A DNA stretch of 13,096 bases from HGM13006 sp963649625 (lineage in GTDB: Bacteria > Bacillota > Clostridia > Oscillospirales > Oscillospiraceae). The DNA lies in contig CAVJIP010000181.1 in assembly GCA_963649625.1 (NCBI GenBank), positions 1-13,096 on the forward strand. Reading direction: 5' to 3'. Every line of letters starts with the position of its first letter. The stretch's first letter is position 1. The notes beneath the pieces were generated by a model. It ran no database searches. It had not been told where the DNA came from and was given only the letters and a program-made list of their open reading frames with translations. The position numbers were made by a program, and so were the translations under genes. This document shows positions 6,497 to 13,096 of the stretch, piece after piece.

Positions 6497-6569
6497 GGCT
6501 GTCTTATGGCTTTTTAGCGGGAAGCAGCCAAAACCTATAAAAAGTGGCTTCGGCCGTGAATACAGGAGG
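6497..6569 (+). promoter_or_regulatory. Structured 5' leader of tig
   Basis: The leader can fold as GGCTG-CTT (6497-6505, one bulged T) with AAG-CAGCC (6522-6529). A competing fold pairs TGGCT (6507-6511) with AGCCA (6526-6530). A further GGC-TTCG-GCC mini-hairpin (6546-6555) sits just upstream of the strong AGGAGG ribosome site (6564-6569). It matches no riboswitch class I recognise. A regulatory role is conjecture. Confidence 0.35.
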
Positions 6570-6577
6570 AAAAACCA

Positions 6578-7882
6578 ATGAACGTCAAAAGCGTAGAAAA
6601 AAACGAGAACAGCACTGCGAAGGTAGTCCTGGAGGTGGAGAAGGACAAATTCCAGGCCGCCCTGGACAAGGCATATCGTAAGGTCAAAAACGACATCTAT
6701 ATTCCCGGCTTCCGCAAGGGCAAGGCACCCCGGAAGATCGTGGAGGGAATGTACGGGGCCAGTGTGTTCTATGAGGACGGCATCAATCTGCTGTTCCCGG
6801 ACGTGTGGGAGCAGGTCATTGAGGCGGAGAAGCTCAATGTGGTGGGCACCCCCAGCGTTGCGGATATGAACGTGGACGAGAACGGTACGCTGGAGCTTAC
6901 CGTGGAGGCGGGTTTATATCCCGAGGTCACGCTGGGCCAGTACAAGGGCCTTGCGGCGGAGAAGCCCTCGGTGGAGGCCACCGAGGAGGAGGTTGATGCC
7001 GAGGTGAAGAAGCTGGCTGACCGGAACGCCACCGTGGAGACGGTGGAACGGGCCGCAGAAAACGGCGACACCACGGTGATCGACTTTGAGGGCTTTGAAA
7101 ACGGCGTGGCCTTTGAGGGCGGCAAGGGGGAGGACTATAGCCTGACCCTGGGCTCCGGAGCTTTTATCCCCGGCTTTGAGGAGCAGCTGGTGGGCCTGAA
7201 GGCCGGCGATGAGAAGGAGCTGAATGTGACCTTCCCGGAGGATTACGGTGCAAAAGAGCTGGCCGGAAAGCCTGTTGTATTCAAGGTCAAGGTGAAGGAA
7301 GTCAAGGCCACCAATCTTCCTGTGCTGGACGATGAGTTTGCCAAGGACGTGTCCGAGACTGCCGACACCCTGGAGGAGCTGCGCAAGGAGCTTAAGGAGA
7401 AGCTGGAGAAGGAAAAGGCCGAGACGGCGGAGTCCACCTTTAAGAATGCCGTGATGCAGCAGGCCATTGACAATATGACCGCCGTGATTCCCGATGCCAT
7501 GGTAGAGGCCCAGCTGGATGAGATCATGCAGCAGTACGCCATGAGTATGCAGCAGAGCGGCTTTAGCCTGGAGCAGTACGCCCAGATGATGGGAACCACC
7601 GTCCAGGGTGTCCGGGCCAGCCAGAAGGCCTCCGCCATGAGCCAGATTCAGAACACCCTGCTGCTGGAGAAGGTGGCCGAGGTGGAGAATATCGAGATCA
7701 CCCCTGAGCAGATTGAGGATGCCTACAAGAGCATGGCGGAGCAGTATGAGATGGAGATCGAAAAGGTGAAGGAGTATGTTCCCCAGGAGGAGATCGTGCG
7801 AGATCAGAAGTTCCAGAAGGCCATGGAACTCATCGTGGACAGTGCTGTGGAGAAGGCACCCGAGGCACCTGCCGCCGAATAA
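6578..7882 (+). CDS. tig: Trigger factor, ribosome-associated chaperone
   Basis: Chaperone that docks beside the ribosomal exit tunnel and shields nascent chains; its FKBP-type domain also catalyses proline isomerisation. The protein has 434 residues, the usual length. The ribosome-binding domain (1-115) contains the signature loop GFRKGKAP at 44-51. The FKBP PPIase domain spans about 163-243 (DTTVIDFEGF to KVKVKEV, with GSGAFIPGFE at 192-201). The remaining helical arms run from 244 to about 425, ending in an acidic/alanine tail. The start follows an ideal AGGAGG at 8-base spacing. It heads the tig-clpP-clpX-lon-engB cluster, an arrangement shared in part by many bacteria, with folding and proteolysis expressed together. 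No heat-shock operator is visible upstream. Confidence 0.97.
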   Translation: MNVKSVEKNENSTAKVVLEVEKDKFQAALDKAYRKVKNDIYIPGFRKGKAPRKIVEGMYGASVFYEDGINLLFPDVWEQVIEAEKLNVVGTPSVADMNVDENGTLELTVEAGLYPEVTLGQYKGLAAEKPSVEATEEEVDAEVKKLADRNATVETVERAAENGDTTVIDFEGFENGVAFEGGKGEDYSLTLGSGAFIPGFEEQLVGLKAGDEKELNVTFPEDYGAKELAGKPVVFKVKVKEVKATNLPVLDDEFAKDVSETADTLEELRKELKEKLEKEKAETAESTFKNAVMQQAIDNMTAVIPDAMVEAQLDEIMQQYAMSMQQSGFSLEQYAQMMGTTVQGVRASQKASAMSQIQNTLLLEKVAEVENIEITPEQIEDAYKSMAEQYEMEIEKVKEYVPQEEIVRDQKFQKAMELIVDSAVEKAPEAPAAE

Positions 7883-7886
7883 TCTT

Positions 7887-7911
7887 CCCAGTGGGAATAT
7901 ATTCCAATGGG
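7887..7911. repeat. Palindromic element in the tig-clpP spacer
   Basis: A perfect 12-base palindrome GGAATATATTCC (7894-7905) is flanked by CCCA (7887-7890) and TGGG (7908-7911), which can extend the dyad with small irregularities. It begins 4 bases after the tig stop and ends 42 bases before clpP. No T-run follows. It could be an operator or an mRNA stem; it matches neither the CtsR heptad repeat nor CIRCE. Confidence 0.5.
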
Positions 7912-7953
7912 TGCGGTTACAATGAGTTTACTGCGTGAATAAGGAGTGTTTCC

Positions 7954-8535
7954 ATGAGTTTAGTACCATATGTAGTAGAGCAGACCAGTCGGGGAGAGCG
8001 TTCCTATGACATCTATTCCCGCCTGCTCAATGACCGCATTATCATGCTTTCCGAGGAGGTCAATTCCACCACGGCCAGCCTGATCGTGGCCCAGCTGCTC
8101 TATCTGGAAGGGCAGGATCCGGAGAAGGACATCAGCTTCTATATTAACAGCCCCGGAGGTTCCGTGACCGACGGCATGGCAATTTACGATACCATGCAGT
8201 ATATCAAGTGCGATGTTTCCACCATCTGCATCGGTATGGCGGCCAGCATGGGGGCTTTCCTGCTCTCTGCGGGCACCAAGGGCAAGCGTATGGCCCTGCC
8301 CAATGCGGAGATTATGATCCATCAGCCCTCTGCGGGGACCCAGGGACAGATCACCGATATGGCCATTCATCTCAAGCGCCTTGAAATCATCAAAAAGCGG
8401 ATGAACCGTATTCTGGCGGACAACACCGGCAAGCCCCTGGAGGTCGTGACGGCGGACTGCGAGCGCGACAATTTCATGAGCGCAGATGAGGCCAAGGAAT
8501 ATGGCCTCATCGACAAGGTTATTTATAAGAGATAA
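7954..8535 (+). CDS. clpP: ATP-dependent Clp protease proteolytic subunit
   Basis: Serine peptidase that forms the 14-subunit proteolytic barrel partnering with ClpX and other Clp ATPases. The protein has 193 residues, normal length with a very short N-terminus. The catalytic triad is intact: S98 in GMAASMGAF, H123 in MIHQPSAG, and D172 in CERDNFMSA. The conserved FYINSPGGSVTDGMAIYDTM block (62-81) forms the oxyanion region. AAGGAG at 7941-7946 lies 7 bases before the ATG. clpX begins 28 bases after its stop, so the two are almost surely co-transcribed, giving matched supply of the ClpXP subunits. No CtsR site, the usual regulator of clpP in Firmicutes, is visible in the 71-base spacer upstream. 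Confidence 0.98.
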   Translation: MSLVPYVVEQTSRGERSYDIYSRLLNDRIIMLSEEVNSTTASLIVAQLLYLEGQDPEKDISFYINSPGGSVTDGMAIYDTMQYIKCDVSTICIGMAASMGAFLLSAGTKGKRMALPNAEIMIHQPSAGTQGQITDMAIHLKRLEIIKKRMNRILADNTGKPLEVVTADCERDNFMSADEAKEYGLIDKVIYKR

Positions 8536-8548
8536 GGCCCAATGAGAA

Positions 8549-8566
8549 AGGGAGTTGTCGCCAGTG
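8549..8566 (+). promoter_or_regulatory. Ribosome binding site that fixes the clpX start at GTG 8564
   Basis: AGGGAG (8549-8554) lies 9 bases before GTG at 8564 but directly abuts the alternative TTG at 8555. The GTG start gives MARENSGEK, matching the usual MAR N-terminus of ClpX, so it is preferred. Confidence 0.82.
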
Positions 8567-9853
8567 GCAAGAGAGAATAGTGGCGAAAAGAATATCAAAT
8601 GCTCCTTCTGCGGGAAGAAGCAGGGGCAGGTTCAGCGAATCATCGCAGGCCCGGGGGTGTACATCTGCAACGAGTGTGTTGCCCTGTGCGAGGATATTCT
8701 GGAGGACGACCTGATGGAGATGCCTCCGGAGGAGATTCTCCCGGAAACTATCCCGTCCCCCCAGGCCATCAAGGAATACATGGATCAGTATATCGTGGGA
8801 CAGGAGAAGGCTAAAGTCTCCCTGTCCGTGGCGGTGTACAATCACTACAAGCGCCTGTACTACGGCACCACCAGCGAGGTGGAGCTTCAAAAAAGCAATA
8901 TCCTGCTGATTGGCCCTACCGGCAGCGGCAAGACCCTGTTCGCCCAGACCCTGGCGAAGATTCTGGATGTGCCCTTTGCCATTGCAGATGCCACGACTTT
9001 GACAGAGGCGGGCTATGTAGGCGAGGACGTGGAGAACATTCTCCTGCGGCTGATTCAGGCAGCGGACTTTGACGTAGAACGGGCGGAAAAGGGCATCATC
9101 TATGTGGATGAGATCGACAAAATCGCTCGGAAAAGCGAAAACACCTCCATTACCCGGGATGTAAGCGGGGAGGGCGTACAGCAGGCCCTGCTGAAAATCA
9201 TCGAGGGAACCGTGGCCAATGTGCCGCCCCAGGGAGGGAGAAAGCATCCGCAGCAGGAGTTTATTCCTATTGATACCAGCAACATCCTGTTTATCTGCGG
9301 CGGAGCCTTTGACGGCCTGGATAAGATCATCCAGCGGCGCACTGCGGCTGCGGGCATGGGCTTTGGCCGTGAGCTGGGTCAGCGGGGAGAGCAGGACGTT
9401 GGGGAGCTTTTCGCCCAGGTACAGCCCCATGACATTTTGAAATTTGGCATCATTCCTGAGCTGGTGGGCCGGCTCCCGGTGATTACCGGGCTCCAGAGCC
9501 TGACCAAGGAGGACATGGTGCGAATCCTTACAGAACCGAAAAATGCCCTGGTCAAGCAGTATCAGAAGCTGCTGGAATTTGACGGGGTTCAGCTGGATTT
9601 TCAGCCTGAGGCCCTGGAGGCCATTGCCCAGGAGGCGCTGGATCGCAAGGTGGGTGCCCGGGGACTTCGGTCTGTAATGGAGGGTGTGATGACGGATGTG
9701 ATGTTTGAGATCCCATCGGATCTTTCCATTCAGTCTGTGACCATTACGGAGCAGGCCATTGAGGAGCACACGCCGCCGGAGGTCGTAAAGGACCCCTCCA
9801 AGCCTAGACGTCCTGTCCACAAGGTGGGCAAGTCCGCCAGGCTGGAATCCTGA
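8564..9853 (+). CDS. clpX: ATP-dependent Clp protease ATP-binding subunit ClpX
   Basis: AAA+ unfoldase that recognises tagged substrates and threads them into ClpP. The protein has 429 residues from the GTG start. The N-terminal zinc-binding domain has C13, C16, C35 and C38 (CSFC and CNEC). Walker A is GPTGSGKT at 117-124, the GYVGED pore loop is at 150-155, and Walker B is YVDEID at 180-185 (D182, E183). The RKH pore loop is at 226-228, and an MGF tripeptide at 265-267 fits the [LIVMP]-G-F loop that docks on ClpP. The C-terminal small AAA+ domain (KVGARGLRSVMEGVM) is complete. All parts needed for partnership with the adjacent clpP are present. It lies 28 bases downstream of clpP with no promoter between, so the two form an operon. 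Confidence 0.98.
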   Translation: MARENSGEKNIKCSFCGKKQGQVQRIIAGPGVYICNECVALCEDILEDDLMEMPPEEILPETIPSPQAIKEYMDQYIVGQEKAKVSLSVAVYNHYKRLYYGTTSEVELQKSNILLIGPTGSGKTLFAQTLAKILDVPFAIADATTLTEAGYVGEDVENILLRLIQAADFDVERAEKGIIYVDEIDKIARKSENTSITRDVSGEGVQQALLKIIEGTVANVPPQGGRKHPQQEFIPIDTSNILFICGGAFDGLDKIIQRRTAAAGMGFGRELGQRGEQDVGELFAQVQPHDILKFGIIPELVGRLPVITGLQSLTKEDMVRILTEPKNALVKQYQKLLEFDGVQLDFQPEALEAIAQEALDRKVGARGLRSVMEGVMTDVMFEIPSDLSIQSVTITEQAIEEHTPPEVVKDPSKPRRPVHKVGKSARLES

Positions 9854-9867
9854 AAATTTGTTTATTT

Positions 9868-9905
9868 GGGGCTGGTTCAGGCCGGGTACGGCCTGAGCTG
9901 GCCCC
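9868..9905 (+). terminator. Long hairpin between clpX and lon, possible atypical terminator
   Basis: Bases 9868-9883 pair with 9890-9905 as an uninterrupted 16-bp stem (three G-T pairs) around a 6-base loop. It starts 14 bases after the clpX stop. The downstream sequence (GCTGTGCTTAT) has no T-run, so standard intrinsic termination is doubtful; it may instead be a partial terminator, an mRNA-stabilising stem or a processing site separating clpX from lon. Confidence 0.5.
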
Positions 9906-9954
9906 GCTGTGCTTATACAGTATTCGTATCCGTTCCAGGAAAGGAGCGTTCCAT

Positions 9955-12363
9955 ATGCTAGAACTAATTGATGTGCAGATCCCGGTTATGGCCCTGCGGG
10001 GGATTTCTGTGTTTCCTAAGCTGATTTTCTCCTTTGATGTGGGCCGGGAGAAATCCATCCGTGCCCTGGATGCGGCGTTAAACGACGATCAGCGGATGAT
10101 TCTTCTGATGCAGAAGGACGTGGTGGTGGATGAGCCGGGGCCGGAGGATCTCTATGAGGTGGGTGTGCTGGTTCATGTGCGCCAGGTGCTGAAAATGCCC
10201 GGTGAGGTGGTGCGCATCCTGGTGGAGGGCATCAGCCGGGTGAAAATCGACAGCTTTACCCAGGAAAGCCCCTATCTGATGGCCACCTGCGAGGAGCTGT
10301 CCGATGAGAACTATCGTACCTCCAAAGCCAAGGTAGAGGCCCTGCTTCGGGTGGCCTATCAGCTCTATGGAGGCTACTGTGATCTGCTGCCCAAGGGTTC
10401 CCCGGAAAACCTTCTTAAGCTGATGACCAGCGAGGAGCCAAGCTTTGTGGCGGACTTTTTGGCCCAGAACTGCGGCTTCAAATTCACCGATAAGCAGGCC
10501 GCCCTGGAGCAGCTGCACCCGGTAAAGCGGCTGGAGATGGTGCTGAAAACCCTGTCGGCGGAAATCGAGATTATGAAAATCGAAGGGGACATTGCCGAGA
10601 AGGTGCAGGCGGCGGTGAATAAGGGCCAGAAGGACTATTACCTCCGGGAACAGTTGAAAATCATCCACGCAGAGCTGGGCGAGGAGGACGAGGATCAGGA
10701 GCTGGAGGACTACGAGTCCGGAATCAAGGCTCTGAAGCTGGAGTTCTCCGTGGAGGAAAAGCTCCTTAAGGACGTGGCCCGGCTGGGAAAGCATCCGGCA
10801 GGCTCCTCCGAGGGGGCACTGCTCCGGGACTATCTGGATCTGATCCTGGAGCTGCCCTGGAACAGGGAAACCAAGGAGACCGTGGATATTGCCGGGGCAA
10901 AGCGGGTGCTGGAGGAGGATCACTATGGTCTTGACCAGGTGAAGAAGCGGGTGCTGGAGCTGCTGGCGGTACGAAAGCTGGCCCCGGACGTGTCCGGGCA
11001 GATCATCTGCCTGGTGGGCCCCCCCGGTGTGGGCAAAACCTCTATTGCCACCTCCATTGCCAAGTGCCTGAATCGAAACATGGCCCGCATTTCCCTGGGC
11101 GGTGTCCATGATGAGGCGGAGATTCGAGGCCACAGAAAGACCTATATCGGGGCCATGCCTGGCCGTATTATCAGCGGCGTGAAGCAGGCGGGGAGCCGAA
11201 ATCCCCTGCTGCTACTGGACGAGATCGACAAGCTGGGCTCGGATTACCGGGGAGATCCGGCCTCGGCCCTGCTGGAGGTGCTGGATGCGGAGCAGAACAA
11301 GACCTTCCGGGACAATTTTGTGGAGGTGCCCTTTGACCTGAGCCGGGTGCTGTTTATTACCACCGCCAATACCACCTCCACCATTCCCACGGCTCTCCTG
11401 GATCGAATGGAGGTCATTGAGCTGTCCAGCTATACCGATGAGGAAAAGCTGATGATTGCCAAGCACCATCTGCTGCCCAAGGAGCTGGCAAAGCTGGGCC
11501 TGAAAAAGGGCCAGATCACCGTTTATGACAACGCCTGGCGGGAAATCATTGACGGCTACACCAGAGAGTCCGGGGTTCGTACCCTCCAGCGGGAGATTGC
11601 GGCCCTGTGCCGGAAGGCCGCTTTGAAATTTGCCACCGATGAGGGGCTAAAGCGTGTCACCGTGACCCCGGCCCGGGTGGAGGAATATCTGGGGGTTCGG
11701 AAGTTCCTGCCGGACGTGATGCCCAGTGAAAATCAGGTGGGCATTGTCACGGGCCTTGCCTGGACGGCGGTAGGCGGCGTGACCCTGGAGGTGGAGGTCA
11801 ATGTGGTAGAGGGCAGCGGCAAGCTGGAGATGACCGGATCTCTGGGTGACGTGATGAAGGAGTCCGTTCAGGCGGCCATGAGCTATATCCGCTCCCGGGC
11901 GGTGCATTATCACATTCCGCCGGACTTCTACAAAACCAAGGATATTCACGTCCACTTCCCGGAGGGAGCAGTGCCCAAGGATGGCCCCTCGGCGGGTATC
12001 ACCATCTGCACGGCCCTGGTTTCCGCCCTGACCGGTGCGCCGGTGCGCCGGGACATTGCCATGACCGGAGAAATCTCCATTCGGGGGCGGGTTATGGCCA
12101 TCGGCGGTCTTAAGGAAAAGACCATGGCGGCCCTCCGCCATGGGGTCAAGACGGTTATCATTCCGGCAGACAACGAGAAGGATCTGGAGGAGATCGACCA
12201 GACCGTCCGCAGTCGATTGAACTTTATCACCGTGAAAAATGCAGATGGGGTGCTGGCGGCGGCACTGGATATGTCCCGCTGCGCCAGCGGGGAGACAAGC
12301 CAGTCCATGCTGGCCATGCCTGTGCCGGAGCATCACGGAAAGCAGCCCATGCTCAGACAGTGA
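9955..12363 (+). CDS. lon: ATP-dependent endopeptidase Lon
   Basis: Cytosolic AAA+ serine protease that degrades misfolded and short-lived regulatory proteins. The protein has 802 residues, the LonA type with no membrane insert. The N-terminal LON substrate-binding domain spans about 8-205, followed by a helical/coiled region with KDYYLREQLKIIHAELGE near 225-242. Walker A is GPPGVGKT at 355-362 and Walker B has D422 and E423 in LLLLDEIDKL. The proteolytic dyad is S679 in KDGPSAG and K722 in GGLKEK, a 43-residue spacing as in well-studied Lon proteases. The C-terminal 25 residues, rich in Q, P and M, look poorly conserved. GAAAGGAG at 9939-9946 lies 8 bases before the ATG. A long hairpin separates it from clpX; no clear promoter or CtsR site was found. 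engB follows 7 bases after the stop. Confidence 0.98.
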   Translation: MLELIDVQIPVMALRGISVFPKLIFSFDVGREKSIRALDAALNDDQRMILLMQKDVVVDEPGPEDLYEVGVLVHVRQVLKMPGEVVRILVEGISRVKIDSFTQESPYLMATCEELSDENYRTSKAKVEALLRVAYQLYGGYCDLLPKGSPENLLKLMTSEEPSFVADFLAQNCGFKFTDKQAALEQLHPVKRLEMVLKTLSAEIEIMKIEGDIAEKVQAAVNKGQKDYYLREQLKIIHAELGEEDEDQELEDYESGIKALKLEFSVEEKLLKDVARLGKHPAGSSEGALLRDYLDLILELPWNRETKETVDIAGAKRVLEEDHYGLDQVKKRVLELLAVRKLAPDVSGQIICLVGPPGVGKTSIATSIAKCLNRNMARISLGGVHDEAEIRGHRKTYIGAMPGRIISGVKQAGSRNPLLLLDEIDKLGSDYRGDPASALLEVLDAEQNKTFRDNFVEVPFDLSRVLFITTANTTSTIPTALLDRMEVIELSSYTDEEKLMIAKHHLLPKELAKLGLKKGQITVYDNAWREIIDGYTRESGVRTLQREIAALCRKAALKFATDEGLKRVTVTPARVEEYLGVRKFLPDVMPSENQVGIVTGLAWTAVGGVTLEVEVNVVEGSGKLEMTGSLGDVMKESVQAAMSYIRSRAVHYHIPPDFYKTKDIHVHFPEGAVPKDGPSAGITICTALVSALTGAPVRRDIAMTGEISIRGRVMAIGGLKEKTMAALRHGVKTVIIPADNEKDLEEIDQTVRSRLNFITVKNADGVLAAALDMSRCASGETSQSMLAMPVPEHHGKQPMLRQ

Positions 12364-12370
12364 GGAAGTC

Positions 12371-12976
12371 ATGAACTATCAAAAGGTTGAATTTAAGCTC
12401 TCTGCCGCCGGTGCGGCCCAGTTTCCCAGGGACGGCATTCCCCAAATCGCTTTCGCAGGGAAATCCAACGTGGGGAAATCCTCGGTGATCAATCGGGTAC
12501 TCCAGCGGAAGAACTATGCCTACACCGGCTCCTCTCCGGGAAAGACCATACACATCAACTATTTTCTGGTGGATGAACAGGCCTATCTGGTAGACCTGCC
12601 CGGTTATGGCTATGCCAAGGTGTCTCAGAAAGAGAAGGAGCGGTGGGGGCGGCTGATGGAGTCCTACTTTGCAGCCCGGGAGCTTATCACCTTGGGCATC
12701 CTGATCGTGGACGCCCGCCATGCTCCCACCCGGAACGACGTGACCATGGCCTCCTGGTTTCAGCAGACAGGCTGCCCCTTTGTGGTGGTGGCCAATAAGC
12801 TGGACAAGCTGAAAAAACGGGAGGTGGAACCGAATCTGGCCTGCATCCGGGAAACTCTGTCCCTGGGGGAGGATACGGTGCTGCTGCCCTTTTCCGCAGA
12901 GAAGGGGACAGGACGGGATCAGCTTGTGGGACTGATCGAGGCCGCTGTCGCCGGGGAGCCCCTTACTCAGGCGTAG
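12371..12976 (+). CDS. engB: Ribosome biogenesis GTPase EngB (YihA/YsxC)
   Basis: Essential TRAFAC-class GTPase involved in assembly of the 50S ribosomal subunit, 201 residues long. The G motifs are in normal order: G1 GKSNVGKS at 30-37, the G2-region threonine in SSPGKTIHINYF (54-65), G3 DLPGYG at 75-80, G4 NKLD at 142-145, and G5-like SAEKG at 175-179. The ATG at 12371 is preceded by GAGGAAG and begins MNYQKVEFKLSA, matching the family N-terminus. A longer frame reaching back to 12239 would overlap lon by 125 bases and add an unrelated N-terminus, so it was not used. The lon-engB pairing is common in Firmicutes (lonA-ysxC in Bacillus), and the 7-base spacing makes co-transcription likely. 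Confidence 0.97.
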   Translation: MNYQKVEFKLSAAGAAQFPRDGIPQIAFAGKSNVGKSSVINRVLQRKNYAYTGSSPGKTIHINYFLVDEQAYLVDLPGYGYAKVSQKEKERWGRLMESYFAARELITLGILIVDARHAPTRNDVTMASWFQQTGCPFVVVANKLDKLKKREVEPNLACIRETLSLGEDTVLLPFSAEKGTGRDQLVGLIEAAVAGEPLTQA

Positions 12977-12979
12977 TGC

Positions 12980-13020
12980 CCGGTGGCCGGCACGATATGT
13001 CGTCCGGCCATCGGTCCTTT
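12980..13020 (+). terminator. Probable terminator after engB
   Basis: Bases 12980-12990 pair with 13004-13014, then ACGA (12992-12995) with TCGT (13000-13003) over a TATG loop: 15 pairs with one bulged C. It begins 3 bases after the engB stop. The following TCCTTT is only a weak T-tract, so termination is likely but not certain. It marks the plausible end of the quality-control block. Confidence 0.62.
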
Positions 13021-13047
13021 GGCCCGGATGAAATTCCAAGGGTTGTA

Positions 13048-13058
13048 TGTGCTAAAAT
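13048..13058 (+). promoter_or_regulatory. Possible extended -10 promoter for a gene beyond the window
   Basis: TGTGC followed by TAAAAT (13053-13058) resembles the lepB extended -10 (TGTGC then TATAAT). No good -35 lies at 16-18 bases. No gene begins before the window ends at 13096, so the target is unseen. Confidence 0.35.
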
Positions 13059-13096
13059 GATGTGAACCAAATAAAAGATGAGAAGTCAGCCTCGAT

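Noticed and set aside
8555..8563. TTG start for clpX
   Set aside because: It directly abuts the Shine-Dalgarno, leaving no spacing, and gives an unusual N-terminus; GTG at 8564 is better on both counts.
8519..9820. Long minus-strand open frame opposite clpX
   Set aside because: It mirrors clpX almost end to end, encodes a His/Leu/Gln-rich sequence with no known motif, and is explained by codon bias.
9910..9919. Promoter for lon around TGC-TTATAC
   Set aside because: The -10 match is poor and the -35 position falls inside the GC-rich hairpin with no resemblance to TTGACA.
10078..11133. Minus-strand open frame opposite lon
   Set aside because: Same composition artefact as the other antisense frames; no start signals or domain features.
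12239..12370. Longer start for engB
   Set aside because: It would overlap lon by 125 bases and add an N-terminus unlike EngB; the ATG at 12371 has its own ribosome site.
1..13096. Mobile element, CRISPR array, phage, toxin-antitoxin or other novel defence system
   Set aside because: No direct-repeat array, transposase, integrase, attachment site or unassigned gene cluster was found; the genes are conserved housekeeping families plus one signalling pair.

Overview
The window reads as chromosome from a GC-rich member of the Clostridia, most likely an Oscillospiraceae-type gut anaerobe (Flavonifractor/Oscillibacter-like). This is an inference from gene order, strong Shine-Dalgarno sites, G/C-biased third codon positions and Firmicutes-type protein sequences; no database search was possible. 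A run of 10 Ns inside one gene points to a draft or metagenome-derived assembly. All twelve genes lie on the plus strand, tightly packed, with no spacer over 200 bases.

Layout. (1) 1-1606: the 3' part of an ECF-type sigma factor gene, overlapping a gene for a membrane-anchored DUF4179-like putative anti-sigma factor, closed by a UUCG-loop terminator. (2) 1677-4156: a near-consensus sigma-A promoter drives lepB (signal peptidase I), rbgA (50S assembly GTPase), rnhB (RNase HII) and yraN (UPF0102 nuclease-like protein), which overlap in a chain. (3) 4201-6377: thrC (threonine synthase) and a translationally coupled metallophosphoesterase. (4) 6463-12976: a second strong promoter and a structured leader precede tig (trigger factor), clpP, clpX, lon and engB (YihA/YsxC). 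(5) The final 120 bases hold a hairpin and a possible extended -10 promoter for a gene beyond the edge.

How the genes fit together. Block 4 is the classic bacterial protein quality-control cluster: nascent-chain folding (Tig), regulated proteolysis (ClpXP, Lon) and the ribosome assembly GTPase EngB. Block 2 pairs protein export with ribosome assembly and RNA/DNA maintenance, as is common in Firmicutes. Block 1 is a self-contained envelope-signalling module whose signal is unknown.

I found no mobile element, CRISPR array, tRNA, rRNA or novel gene system. The observations worth a second look are small: a mis-sized assembly gap in rbgA, several unassigned inverted repeats in the protein quality-control block, a tig leader with competing hairpins, and a possible internal start in the anti-sigma gene.
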